Shown here: in pieces, positions 35,723 to 44,810 of the stretch
Numbering within the stretch: position 1 is the stretch's first letter
Layout of the letters: the number at the start of each line of letters is the position of its first letter
Assembly (NCBI GenBank): GCA_902789415.1
Contig: CADAOD010000015.1
Span: 62,001-126,000, forward strand
Length of the DNA stretch: 64,000 bases
From: an uncultured Prevotellaceae bacterium
GTDB taxonomy: Bacteria; Bacteroidota; Bacteroidia; Bacteroidales; Bacteroidaceae
Direction: 5' to 3'
Position numbers and translations under genes: made by a program
Notes under the pieces: model-generated
Databases searched by the model: none
The model's input: the letters and a program-made list of their open reading frames with translations, nothing else
Told to the model about the DNA's origin: nothing

Positions 35723-38700
35723 ATGAAACAAAATAGATACAATGAATTATATAAAGAGCTGAATCCTTCCCTTAAAATGAAGTTGAATGCTATACGTATG
35801 AACTTACATGAGGGAAAAGCTTCTTGTTTAGTTGGTGCAGGCTTTAGCAAGAATGCCGAAATGGATGATGCCACTCATATGAAAGATTGGTTCGAGCTTG
35901 CAGATGACTTCTATGAGACTCTATATGGAGAAAAGCCAGACGATAAGAATGTAAGATACAAGAATGTTCTTAGGTTGGCATCTCAAGTAGAGGCATCAAA
36001 AGGAAGAGGGGAGCTAGAATCTTTGATTCAAAATTCTCTGCCTGATGAGCGTGTATATCCGGGACGCTTGCATATCGAACTAATGAAATTGCCATGGTCT
36101 GATGTTTTTACTACAAATTATGACACACTGTTAGAAAAGGCTTTTATAGAAGCTGATAGGTATTACTACAAGGTAACAAATAAGGAAACATTATTGTACA
36201 CGCCTCATCCAAGGTTGATTAAGTTGCATGGCAGTTTTCCCGATATACGTCCATTTATTATAACCGAAGAAGACTATCGCACTTATCCACAACGATTTCC
36301 AGAATTCGTAAATACAGTGCGACAGTCTCTAATAGAAAATGTTCTTTGCCTTATTGGGTTCTCTGGTGATGATCCAAATTTTCTCAGTTGGATAGGCTGG
36401 TTGCGTGATGTTATGGGAGAACAGGCCTCTCCTGTGTATCAGATCACGTATAACAACCAAATGCACGATTCTAATATTCATCTATCGCACGACCTTGGAA
36501 TCGATGTCATCAACCTTGCAGACATAAAAAAAGTTAGTGGTTTCTCGGAAGCGTTGGATTTTTTCTTGATGTATATAGGCAAGGAATATAAAACGGATTG
36601 GTCGGGAGAGTTAAAAAATGCCCATACATCAATACACATCGGAGAAAATTACGACGTCGATGCTCTTATAAAAGAAATGAGGATGATACGCGAATCGTAT
36701 CCAGGATGGATTGTATTGCCAGCATCTCATATGCGTGAATTTTCCGACACGAAGGAATATATACCTTTCTGGACCAACATATATGCGAAGTGTGCTAATG
36801 ATGTTATAAAGCAAGTGAATTTCTTGTTCGAAGTAAATTGGCGTATTGAAACTGCATTGGCATCTCCTGATATTGAATGGTATCTACAAGCTTTAAAACA
36901 ATTGCCTTCAGAAGATGCAAATGGTTTGGACAATGCTACATATCAGAAGCTATTGGGATTAAAGCTTTCTCTTCTCAACACCTATCGTTTCAAAGGTGCA
37001 GATGATGATTATGTTCATCTGTTAGAAAACATTGAGACTCACATTTCTCAACTCACTTACGAGCATAAACGGCAGTTGAATTATATAAAATGTCTATATG
37101 CCATCTCGACATTGAATTATTCCAACGTTCAACAAGTTGTTGATGACTGGAACCTCCGCTCATTTGATTATCAAGGCCACTTGTGGAAAGCCGGGATGCT
37201 GATAGAGATGGGGCAGTTGCGAGAATCCCAAGTAATGCTTCGTGACTTATTGAAGTCAGTGAAAAGGAATATTCTAACATCAAAATACTCCGCACAGTTG
37301 TCTTCTGTTCGCTCTGCCATAGAACTCTTCCTATGGAGGATGGATTATATGTATTCCATGGATAAATCTAACTCAGATTTCGACTTTGCTGAGATTGCGA
37401 GAACTTGTCGCGACATGATTGTTAAAGAAGAAAACAAACCATCGCATCACCAAATAACACATGGCTTCAATCTATTAGACACTGGTCAACAATGGAATTT
37501 TGGCGGAAGTGGATTTAGAGGAGATTATTATGGGGCGATTCGTTATTTTCGACTATATGAAAAGTTAGGATTCCCATTTGGTATGCCTGTAGGTTTTTCT
37601 TCGGAAGTTGAGACTAAGACTTTTATGATAGAGCGATTAATGCGTTATTATCCGAAGTATGCATTACAATGGATCGTTAGATGTTGTGAGACAAAAACCA
37701 CAAATGCATTAAACCGTGAAACATTATTACATATTAGGCGAGAAGATGCTTGTGCGTTTTTTGACAAGTCGATTGCATCTTGCGAAATAGGTCTTGACCA
37801 GTATGCAGGAAGAATCCTACAGAAACGAGTTTTGACTTGTCTGTTGCCCATACTGGTAAAACTTTCAGTTTTGCTTACGCAGGAAAGAATGGAACGTGTA
37901 TTTAATGCGCTTTGTATCGTATATCGTCAACATTCACGAAAGTATGATGGAAAACAAGTCCAAACTTTATACGACAACTTGTCTGGAGAATCGTTGAAAC
38001 GCTGCCAGAAAAAAGCTTTGGAACAACCAATTTTGCAATCAGGCGTTAGAGAAGAAGATTTTAAAATGCCCAATTTGTTGAAAGATGAAATTGATTATTC
38101 TATAGAGGCTGGTAACATCGCCATGACAGGTTTATCGTCTGATGTAATTAAAGAGCAACAAGCAGCTTACAAAAGACTCAGAATTTTAAAACGGACAAAG
38201 AAAGATGATTTAACTTCTTCTGTTTTAGATACGTGCATTAATGTATGGAGAACAATACCGCCTTTATCTGATGATAAATTAGAATCTTTTTATGAGTTTC
38301 CTGCAGAGGAAAATACGATGAAATCCATAGCGGCTTCTGAGTTAGATTCGTTTTTGGCTACAGACTTCACAAATGAGAATTCTTCTGCCTTCATAGATAA
38401 AATCTCGAATAAATTATTCCGTCTTCAAATAGGCTTCCCTCGTTTTACAGAGGAACAACACTCGCTATTCTTGAACAAAGTAATAAAAATTCTTACAGAA
38501 AATGAAGATGCATTCAAAAAGGATGATTCAGACAGCTTCTTTGGTGGTTTTCGTCCTCACGTAGAGAAAATATTCTCATTTTTAAATTATTATAGTCAAA
38601 TAGAGGGACTTCCTTCAAAAGACAATGATGGATGGCAATCGTTTAAAGGTGTAATAGAAAGATATCGTAAGCATGGATATCCGGTATTAACAATTATGAC

Positions 38701-39202
38701 TCATTTATCATATTGGGGTGTATGGAAGACGGGGACAATCAAGGACTACGTGAAAAATGCCCTATTCTCAGATTCTATTTCGTTAGTACGTGATGCAGGT
38801 CAAGCTTTGGTTTACATGGCTTATAAACAAGGTTCAAGAGTTAACCAAACTATAATTAACAACATCATAAGCAAGGTGTCTTATGTCTTTAATGAAGATT
38901 CTCATACATATCTCCATATTATAAGGGGTGTTTTATTGAATAAGGGAGTAAGTAAAGAAGCACGTGTCATGTTAGAAGATTGGATGAGACATCTGCCTGA
39001 CCGAATAGAACGTTGTTTGGTATCAGAAGAGATAAAAGACGATATTAGATATTATGCAAATCAAATCGCAGGAATCATGACGATCATTTGGCCCGACTGG
39101 ACAGGTTTGAGTGCTTGGCAAACTTATATGGAAAAAGAACATATAAAGAATGATGTCAGAAACGGCTTTGAAATAGGAGTCCGTCTTGCTAATAGGAGTT
39201 AG
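35723..39202 (+). CDS. large SIR2-domain protein (probable anti-phage NADase)
   Basis: 1,159 residues. The N-terminal SIR2-like domain shows SCLVGAGFSKNA (about 36-47), FTTNYDTLLE (about 129-138), IKLHGSF and LIGFSGDDPNF, the NAD-binding and catalytic landmarks of defence-associated sirtuins. The remaining ~850 residues are helical without recognised motifs, as in DSR-type proteins, where a long C-terminal region senses phage components and the SIR2 domain then depletes NAD+. Length and layout fit that class. It is AT-rich like the rest of the block. A 39-bp repeat flanks it, so it may be an exchangeable effector of the preceding XRE operon. Confidence 0.85.
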   Translation: MKQNRYNELYKELNPSLKMKLNAIRMNLHEGKASCLVGAGFSKNAEMDDATHMKDWFELADDFYETLYGEKPDDKNVRYKNVLRLASQVEASKGRGELESLIQNSLPDERVYPGRLHIELMKLPWSDVFTTNYDTLLEKAFIEADRYYYKVTNKETLLYTPHPRLIKLHGSFPDIRPFIITEEDYRTYPQRFPEFVNTVRQSLIENVLCLIGFSGDDPNFLSWIGWLRDVMGEQASPVYQITYNNQMHDSNIHLSHDLGIDVINLADIKKVSGFSEALDFFLMYIGKEYKTDWSGELKNAHTSIHIGENYDVDALIKEMRMIRESYPGWIVLPASHMREFSDTKEYIPFWTNIYAKCANDVIKQVNFLFEVNWRIETALASPDIEWYLQALKQLPSEDANGLDNATYQKLLGLKLSLLNTYRFKGADDDYVHLLENIETHISQLTYEHKRQLNYIKCLYAISTLNYSNVQQVVDDWNLRSFDYQGHLWKAGMLIEMGQLRESQVMLRDLLKSVKRNILTSKYSAQLSSVRSAIELFLWRMDYMYSMDKSNSDFDFAEIARTCRDMIVKEENKPSHHQITHGFNLLDTGQQWNFGGSGFRGDYYGAIRYFRLYEKLGFPFGMPVGFSSEVETKTFMIERLMRYYPKYALQWIVRCCETKTTNALNRETLLHIRREDACAFFDKSIASCEIGLDQYAGRILQKRVLTCLLPILVKLSVLLTQERMERVFNALCIVYRQHSRKYDGKQVQTLYDNLSGESLKRCQKKALEQPILQSGVREEDFKMPNLLKDEIDYSIEAGNIAMTGLSSDVIKEQQAAYKRLRILKRTKKDDLTSSVLDTCINVWRTIPPLSDDKLESFYEFPAEENTMKSIAASELDSFLATDFTNENSSAFIDKISNKLFRLQIGFPRFTEEQHSLFLNKVIKILTENEDAFKKDDSDSFFGGFRPHVEKIFSFLNYYSQIEGLPSKDNDGWQSFKGVIERYRKHGYPVLTIMTHLSYWGVWKTGTIKDYVKNALFSDSISLVRDAGQALVYMAYKQGSRVNQTIINNIISKVSYVFNEDSHTYLHIIRGVLLNKGVSKEARVMLEDWMRHLPDRIERCLVSEEIKDDIRYYANQIAGIMTIIWPDWTGLSAWQTYMEKEHIKNDVRNGFEIGVRLANRS

Positions 39203-39234
39203 AAGAAAAGGTGCCCGGCAAGAAACACAAATAA
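39196..39234. repeat. 39-bp imperfect direct repeat, right copy
   Basis: Overlaps the last 7 bp of the SIR2 gene and still encodes ELEEKVPGKKHK-stop, a fossil of the C-terminus of an 88-residue-type protein. Four mismatches to 35594-35632. Confidence 0.8.
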
Positions 39235-39338
39235 CTAAGTTGTGGATTTCTATATTTGTTTGGCTTAACAGCCACTTTTACATTCTCTTATCGTTCACGT
39301 GTGTTTGTAAATATCTGATACACAATAGTGTTTAGATT

Positions 39339-39353
39339 TGAGGAGGTGAAGTA
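39339..39353. repeat. island boundary repeat, right copy
   Basis: GAGGAGGTGAAGTAA preceded by TTT, reading FEEVK-stop, identical to the dnaK 3' end at 25818-25832. No gene reads into it here. Confidence 0.65.
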
Positions 39354-39379
39354 AATTATTGATTTACTATCATACAGCA

Positions 39380-39410
39380 AAGAGGTGCAGATATTGAATC
39401 TGCACCTCTT
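39380..39410. terminator. terminator after the right boundary repeat
   Basis: AAGAGGTGCAGAT-ATTGA-ATCTGCACCTCTT, a perfect 13-bp stem followed by ATTTTGT. It lies 26 bp after the copied dnaK stop and may be the original dnaK terminator, displaced. Confidence 0.75.
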
Positions 39411-39875
39411 ATTTTGTCAGGAAACTTTGCCTAAAAACAGCACTTTAAAATTAAACAATCTAGAAAGACAGAAGGCCCTAAAGGGGTCCAAAAAGTCTTT
39501 CTGTAACTTCTTTAAACGTGCGTTTTTGTTTCCCAACTAGGAAAAATTTGCGCCCTCACTAGGAAGAAATTGTTTTCTAACTAGGAAAAAATAACTTCCC
39601 AACTTATAAAAGACAGCTTTCCAACTTACAAAAAGCTACTTTCTAACGCATTTTCAAGACATTTCCAAGCATCAACAAAATATAAATTCTCGTTAACCAT
39701 CAGATATTCAACAAGTTACAAAAATGACCATAATTTACGCATTTACGTCCCATCAACCTATTAATTAATTCTACGCAAGATATGCGCATTGATTTGTCCG
39801 AAAATATCATTATAAAACAAGGTTACAAGCCATCATTTATTTTAATTTTCGTATTTCAGTTTGGGAAAAAAATAG
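39411..39875. other. non-coding stretch with hairpin and degenerate ~22-bp repeats
   Basis: No gene is visible in about 465 bp. It contains a hairpin with arms AGAAAGAC (39462-39469) and GTCTTTCT (39495-39502) enclosing GGCCC-TAAA-GGGGTCC. At 39529-39651 there are five to six degenerate tandem units of roughly 22 bp of the form TTYCYAACTWRBAAAA. The rest is AT-rich without a pattern I can name. Confidence 0.5.
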
Positions 39876-39883
39876 TACCTTTG
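39876..39883 (+). promoter_or_regulatory. -7 box (TACCTTTG) of the GNAT gene
   Basis: TACCTTTG, about 68 nt before the ATG at 39951. A good -33 box is not seen at 19-20 bp. Confidence 0.5.
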
Positions 39884-39950
39884 CCGACGGTTCTTGCTGA
39901 AGCAAGCATCCATATACAGATCGATAAAAACTGAATAGAAGATAGTTATT

Positions 39951-40466
39951 ATGAATAGAACCATTACAAAAGCAACCCCGCAGCAGGTTGATGACATTAT
40001 GAATGTTATTGCAGCTGCCAAGCAGATTATGCGTCAGTCGGGTAACTTGCACCAATGGGCTGATAGTTACCCTTCAGCGGATGTGATTCTACACGACATT
40101 GAGGTAGGTGGCGGTTACGTGGTGGTAGATGATGGCACCATCGTGGGCTATTTTGCATTTCTGCCAAGTCCGGAGCCAACATATGCCAAAATCTACGAGG
40201 GCAGGTGGATAGAGGACACTCTACCCTATCACGTAGTGCATCGCATTGCCAGCTATCCTGATGCACATGGCATTTTTAAGAGCATCATGGACTTCTGCTT
40301 TGCTCACGACAGCAACATCCGCATAGACACCCATCGCGACAACAAGATTATGCAGCGCGTCATCCTGAAACACGGCTTTACCTACTGTGGCATCATCTAC
40401 CTACTCTCTGGCGACGAACGTCTGGCTTATCAAAGAACAGAACAAATACACACTTTTTACCGATAA
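39951..40466 (+). CDS. GNAT family N-acetyltransferase
   Basis: 171 residues. It begins MNRTITKATPQQVDDIMNVI and has the GNAT pattern: an N-terminal helix pair, a central strand GGGYVVVDDGTIVGYFAF, an acceptor region with IASYPDAHGIFKSIMDF (in place of the usual R/QxxGxG/A acetyl-CoA loop), and IDTHRDNKIMQRVILKHGFT, the common NxxMQ...GF ending. The substrate is unknown; related proteins acetylate small molecules or peptides. First core gene after the island. Confidence 0.88.
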   Translation: MNRTITKATPQQVDDIMNVIAAAKQIMRQSGNLHQWADSYPSADVILHDIEVGGGYVVVDDGTIVGYFAFLPSPEPTYAKIYEGRWIEDTLPYHVVHRIASYPDAHGIFKSIMDFCFAHDSNIRIDTHRDNKIMQRVILKHGFTYCGIIYLLSGDERLAYQRTEQIHTFYR

Positions 40467-40557
40467 TATAGATTATTTTATTGCCCAATATTACAATTAT
40501 GTGCAGTGATTAAACTTTATTAACCATTATCTACACACAACCAATCTGTTTTTTTTG

Positions 40558-40565
40558 TATATTTG
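40558..40565 (+). promoter_or_regulatory. -7 box (TATATTTG) of the surface lipoprotein gene
   Basis: TATATTTG, 54 nt before the ATG at 40620, preceded by a T-rich stretch. No clear -33 box. Confidence 0.5.
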
Positions 40566-40619
40566 CGCAGAATATATCTTACCGATTTTATATAATTACT
40601 AATTTAACTTATTACAATT

Positions 40620-42578
40620 ATGAAAAAGAATAGTTATTTCGTGCTGATTGCGCTTGTAGCCATCATATTGGGTACAATGGCACTCTCATCGTGCAGCCAT
40701 GATGAATATTACTACAATGAGGAGAAAGTAGAACAGAGTATAAACGAAAAGTATGCCATTGCTTTCGAGAAAGCATTTGGCAAAGTTGCTCCCAACGTAG
40801 ATTGGGGATTTAGCAGCAAGCATGCCAATACTCGTGCCTTTACCCGTGCCGTGGGCACTTATGCTAACTACAAAGGTAGCTTGCAGCCCACTGTTACATT
40901 CCCAACAGACTGCGATGCCAGCAACTTCCTGGATGCTGTACCTGCAGGCGTTAACAAGTTGCCTACTTGGGGAGCTGGAGTTGGTTCTTATTACATCGAC
41001 TCTGAAACCCAATCCGTTTCTACATGGTCGGGCGCCAGCAAGATTTATGTAACAGGTACCGTTGATTTATCAGCTGGCGACACAGATGTCAATGCCCCAA
41101 GATTTGCCCCAGATAATCGATCGGAAATCTATCTGCTCAGGGGCGCGACCTTAAAGTTAGCCGATCTTAGCGCCAATTTGTTCAATGTTGCAGCTATTTA
41201 TATTCAAGAAGGAGCAACGCTTGAGACTGCAAACCTGCTTAAGGCCAACAATAACACAAAGGTATACAATCACGGAACCATCAAAGTTGGCACTTTCGAA
41301 GTTAACATGTCGAGCTTCCTCTATAACACCGGTAAGCTTGAAGTTGGAAGCGTGAATGTCGAAGGTGAAAATACCAGAATTGTAAACGATGGCAACGTCA
41401 CTTCGGCTACCGTTACAATAAATGCGGGTGCTGTACAGAACAATGCCGAGTGGCGTGCTTCGACTGCAACCAATGTATATGGCAATAATTCTGGCTGGGT
41501 AAACAATGGCCATTGGACAACTTATGACTATGCTTACGTAGGCGGAAGCGACAATGTAATCAACAACTGTTTCCTTGAGGTTACTCACGACTTTGAAATG
41601 AACATTTCGTCGGCCCAAGGAGCATTTAAGATTGATGCAGGTTGTGGTGTGTTGGCTGAGAATTTCTATGGAGGCAGGGATTCAAGAACAAGCGCTGTAT
41701 CAGGTCCGTTTAAAATCTTGATGGGACAGGATGCCGTGTTTGTAGTTGAGAAAACCGCTCAGTTTGAATGTGGACAAACAGGTGATGCTGGCTATGGTAT
41801 CTATGGCATCTCGCCAGATGGATATGCTGTATTCCAGGCAAAGGATATTGTGAGAGACTCACAACTTGCAAGCATCAGCAGTCATGGTGCCATAACCTAT
41901 GGCGGCAACCTATACGTTTCGGCCGAGACACATTTCGCACAGGGCACCGATGGTAGCAGCAATAAGTTTATTTACGAGAGCGATGGTTTCAGTATTGCAA
42001 ACAACATATATGCCGCAGGTTTCAAGTCGGGCAAACCCAATATCACCATTGCAGCAACACCATGCAACCCAGGCTTTACTGGTGGCAGTCCACTTTATCG
42101 CGTGATTGCTGAGGATTTGTCGGCATCGGAAGCCAGCGATTTCGACTTTAACGATGTAGTTTTCGACATCGTAAAGGCCGAAGGCGGCAAAACTACACTA
42201 CGACTGATTTGTGCAGGCGGTACGCTTCCGCTAAGAGTTATGGGTACTGAGGTACATGGCTTATTTGGCGAAACAACTCCAAACAGCAATGGTATATATA
42301 ATATGTATAACACTGGCGCTGGTCCTAATGTAGATCCTGTGGAATTCGAAGTTAATGGCGTGTACACCACTCCCGAACAGATTAAGAATATAAAAATAGA
42401 GGTATATAAGAACGATTCGTGGATGGAGCTTAAAGCCACTACAGGCGAAGCCGCATGTAAGATTTTGGTAGACGACACGTTCACACCTGTACAAGAAAGA
42501 AGCAATATTGCTAACGAGAACAAGAAGTTTACCAGCTATGTGCAAGGTACATTCGTAGATGACTTCTGGTGGAAATAA
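40620..42578 (+). CDS. surface lipoprotein with LruC/DUF4842-like C-terminus
   Basis: 652 residues. Lipoprotein signal MKKNSYFVLIALVAIILGTM followed by lipobox LSSC. The middle is beta-rich with repeated short units (EVNMSSFLYNTGKLEVGSVN, TINAGAVQNNAEW) suggestive of a beta-solenoid. The C-terminal part contains RVIAEDLSASEASDFDFNDV, the FDFNDVVF signature of the LruC/DUF4842-type domain seen on Bacteroidota cell-surface proteins. Probably exported to the outer surface; the ligand is unknown. Confidence 0.8.
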   Translation: MKKNSYFVLIALVAIILGTMALSSCSHDEYYYNEEKVEQSINEKYAIAFEKAFGKVAPNVDWGFSSKHANTRAFTRAVGTYANYKGSLQPTVTFPTDCDASNFLDAVPAGVNKLPTWGAGVGSYYIDSETQSVSTWSGASKIYVTGTVDLSAGDTDVNAPRFAPDNRSEIYLLRGATLKLADLSANLFNVAAIYIQEGATLETANLLKANNNTKVYNHGTIKVGTFEVNMSSFLYNTGKLEVGSVNVEGENTRIVNDGNVTSATVTINAGAVQNNAEWRASTATNVYGNNSGWVNNGHWTTYDYAYVGGSDNVINNCFLEVTHDFEMNISSAQGAFKIDAGCGVLAENFYGGRDSRTSAVSGPFKILMGQDAVFVVEKTAQFECGQTGDAGYGIYGISPDGYAVFQAKDIVRDSQLASISSHGAITYGGNLYVSAETHFAQGTDGSSNKFIYESDGFSIANNIYAAGFKSGKPNITIAATPCNPGFTGGSPLYRVIAEDLSASEASDFDFNDVVFDIVKAEGGKTTLRLICAGGTLPLRVMGTEVHGLFGETTPNSNGIYNMYNTGAGPNVDPVEFEVNGVYTTPEQIKNIKIEVYKNDSWMELKATTGEAACKILVDDTFTPVQERSNIANENKKFTSYVQGTFVDDFWWK

Positions 42579-42592
42579 TATCGATTGTCTAA

Positions 42593-42623
42593 TTGTAGTT
42601 TTGGCAAAATTTTTGTATCTTTG
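42593..42623 (+). promoter_or_regulatory. promoter of the DUF2461 gene
   Basis: TTG at 42593-42595, a 20-bp spacer and TATCTTTG at 42616-42623. Confidence 0.65.
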
Positions 42624-42643
42624 CAAACAAAAATACAAAGATT

Positions 42644-43369
42644 ATGGATACAAAACGAATTTTAGACTATCTGAAACAGTTGATGGCGAACAACAACCGC
42701 GAGTGGTATTGGGAGCATAAGGCTGAGTACGATGCCGTAAGGGCGGATTTTGAAGAGGGAATAGCAATGGCAATTAACAGGATTGCCAGCTTCGACCCTT
42801 CGATTGCGCACCTTACGGTGAAGGATTGTACGTACCGATTTAATCGCGACACCCGTTTCTCGCCAGATAAATCGCCCTACAAGAACCACTTTGGCGGCTA
42901 TATTGCGGCCCATGGCAAGAAGGCGCTGCATGGCGGATACTACCTGCACCTGGAGCCAGGACATTGTATGGTGGCATGCGGCAACTACTGGCTGCCTACC
43001 AACATACTTACATCGTGCCGCAACGAGATGATGGGCAACACAGCCGAATGGCTGAAGTGCGTAGAGAACAAAGATTTTAAGAAATACTATGGCAGCGCTG
43101 TGGCCAGCAGTTTCTCGGCACCTACCGATGTATCGAGTTGGGACCAGCCCCAAGGCTTCGGATTAGAGAAACTGAAGAAATGTCCCGTAGGATTCCCCAA
43201 AGACTGGCCTCACGTAGAGTACCTGCGCATGAAGGACTACTGCTGCTGGCACCAGGTAGCCGACGATTTTTACGAAGGCGATAAGTGGCTTGATGAGATA
43301 GAACGCATGTTCCGTGCCGCCAAGCCTATGATGGACTTTATCAACTCGGTAATCGACGATTACGAATAG
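42644..43369 (+). CDS. DUF2461 domain protein
   Basis: 241 residues. DUF2461 (TIGR02453) landmarks are present: LKQLMANNNREWYWEHKAEY, YRFNRDTRFSPDKSPYKNHF, a glycine/histidine region GKKALHGGYYLHLEPGHCMV, and HVEYLRMKDYC. The family is widespread, of unknown biochemical role, and cytosolic. Stand-alone gene with its own promoter. Confidence 0.92.
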   Translation: MDTKRILDYLKQLMANNNREWYWEHKAEYDAVRADFEEGIAMAINRIASFDPSIAHLTVKDCTYRFNRDTRFSPDKSPYKNHFGGYIAAHGKKALHGGYYLHLEPGHCMVACGNYWLPTNILTSCRNEMMGNTAEWLKCVENKDFKKYYGSAVASSFSAPTDVSSWDQPQGFGLEKLKKCPVGFPKDWPHVEYLRMKDYCCWHQVADDFYEGDKWLDEIERMFRAAKPMMDFINSVIDDYE

Positions 43370-43429
43370 GCGTGAATCAATAAATTACACCTTATTATAT
43401 ATAATATAGCCATTTTTAAAAGCAGTTTC

Positions 43430-43460
43430 TTGGTTGATTAAAAAAAATACTTTAACTTTG
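43430..43460 (+). promoter_or_regulatory. promoter of paaK and the ACT gene
   Basis: TTG at 43430-43432, a 20-bp spacer and TAACTTTG at 43453-43460. It supports the start at 43500 rather than an in-frame upstream ATG near 43434. Confidence 0.65.
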
Positions 43461-43499
43461 CATCCCGTAAAGTACATAAACAATAACAATGAAGAGACA

Positions 43500-44798
43500 A
43501 TGATTTGGAATGAGACAATGGAGTGCATGGATCGCGAACAGCTTCGCGAAATCCAGAGCCAACGCTTAGTAAAAATGGCTGAGTATGTGTATTACAACAC
43601 CCCCTTCTACCGCAAGAAGTTTCAGGAGATGGGATTGGAACCTGGCGATATCAAGAGTATCGACGACATTACCAAGCTGCCATTTACTAACAAGCTCGAC
43701 CTCCGCGACAACTATCCCTTTGGACTGGCTGCCGTGCCCATGAGTCAGATTGTACGTATACACGCCTCATCGGGAACCACCGGCAAACCAGTTGTAGTAC
43801 TTTACACCCGCAAAGACCTCGCCATGTGGAGCGAAGCCATCAGTCGTGCCTTTACCGCCTATGGAGCTGGTAAGGACGACATCTTTCAGGTAGCTTATGG
43901 CTACGGATTGTTTACCGGAGGTCTTGGCGCTCACGACGGAGCTACCAACATCGGCGCATCGGTAATCCCCATCTCATCAGGTAACACCCAGAAGCAGATG
44001 ACCCTGATGCACGACTTTGGCACCACCATCCTGTGCTGTACCCCCAGCTACGCCATGTTCCTGGGCGAGGCCATGAAGGAGTGCCCATGGACCCGCGATG
44101 AGTTTAAACTGAAGGTAGGCGTGTTTGGCGCTGAGCCTTGGACCGAGAAGATGCGCCAGAAGCTGGAAGAGAGTCTGGGTATTAAGGCTTACGACATTTA
44201 CGGACTGAGCGAAATTGCTGGTCCTGGTGTAGGCTACGAGTGCGAGCACCAGTGCGGCACCCACCTGAACGAGGACTTGTTCTACCCAGAGATTCTGGAC
44301 CCAAAGACTGGCGAGCCAATGCCTGAGGGTCAACTGGGCGAACTGACCTTTACACACCTGACCAAGGAGGGCATGCCATTGCTGCGCTATCGCACACATG
44401 ACCTGACCGCCCTGCACTACGACAAATGTAAGTGCGGACGCACGTTGGTACGTATGGACCGTATCCTGGGTCGCTGCGACGATATGTTGATTATCCGTGG
44501 TGTGAACGTATTCCCATCGCAGATTGAGGATGTGATCTTGAAGCTGCCTGAGTACGAGCCTCACTTCCTGCTGACTGTCGACCGTGTGAACAACACCGAC
44601 ACCAGCGAGCTGAAGGTAGAAGTAAAGGAGGAGTACTTTACCGACGATATGGCCACGATGGTTGGACTGCAGAAAAAGCTGGAAGGCGAGCTGCGTAGCG
44701 TCATCGGACTGGGATTCAAGGTTAAGCTGGTTGAGCCTAAGGGCATTGAGCGCTCGGAGGGTAAGGCCAAGCGCGTAATTGACAAGCGTAATATTTAA
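43500..44798 (+). CDS. paaK: phenylacetate-CoA ligase family enzyme
   Basis: 432 residues, start MIWNETMECMDREQLREIQS. An adenylate-forming enzyme that activates an aryl acid with ATP and CoA. The AMP-binding loop HASSGTTGKPVVV (about residues 90-102), YDIYGLSEIAGPG, YRTHDL and the C-terminal GRCDDMLIIRGVNVFPSQIE are all conserved. In anaerobic Bacteroidales, paaK paired with an ACT protein is common; it may recycle phenylacetate or indoleacetate rather than serve aerobic catabolism. The ACT gene starts 12 bp downstream. Confidence 0.92.
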   Translation: MIWNETMECMDREQLREIQSQRLVKMAEYVYYNTPFYRKKFQEMGLEPGDIKSIDDITKLPFTNKLDLRDNYPFGLAAVPMSQIVRIHASSGTTGKPVVVLYTRKDLAMWSEAISRAFTAYGAGKDDIFQVAYGYGLFTGGLGAHDGATNIGASVIPISSGNTQKQMTLMHDFGTTILCCTPSYAMFLGEAMKECPWTRDEFKLKVGVFGAEPWTEKMRQKLEESLGIKAYDIYGLSEIAGPGVGYECEHQCGTHLNEDLFYPEILDPKTGEPMPEGQLGELTFTHLTKEGMPLLRYRTHDLTALHYDKCKCGRTLVRMDRILGRCDDMLIIRGVNVFPSQIEDVILKLPEYEPHFLLTVDRVNNTDTSELKVEVKEEYFTDDMATMVGLQKKLEGELRSVIGLGFKVKLVEPKGIERSEGKAKRVIDKRNI

Positions 44799-44810
44799 AA
44801 CAATAATCTT

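Larger units (their letters stand above)
25833..39353. mobile_element. putative genomic island at the 3' end of dnaK
   Basis: A block bounded by a 15-bp exact repeat of the dnaK terminus. Its gene content (HNH, HerA, NurA, DNA methyltransferase, AlbA_2-type, XRE, SIR2) and visibly higher AT content differ from both flanks. No integrase, relaxase or transposase is recognisable inside, so if it moved by site-specific integration the enzyme has been lost or acted in trans. Confidence 0.6.

Noticed and set aside
39529-39651. Degenerate repeats as a CRISPR array
   Set aside because: Units are contiguous and diverged, with no spacers of constant length.
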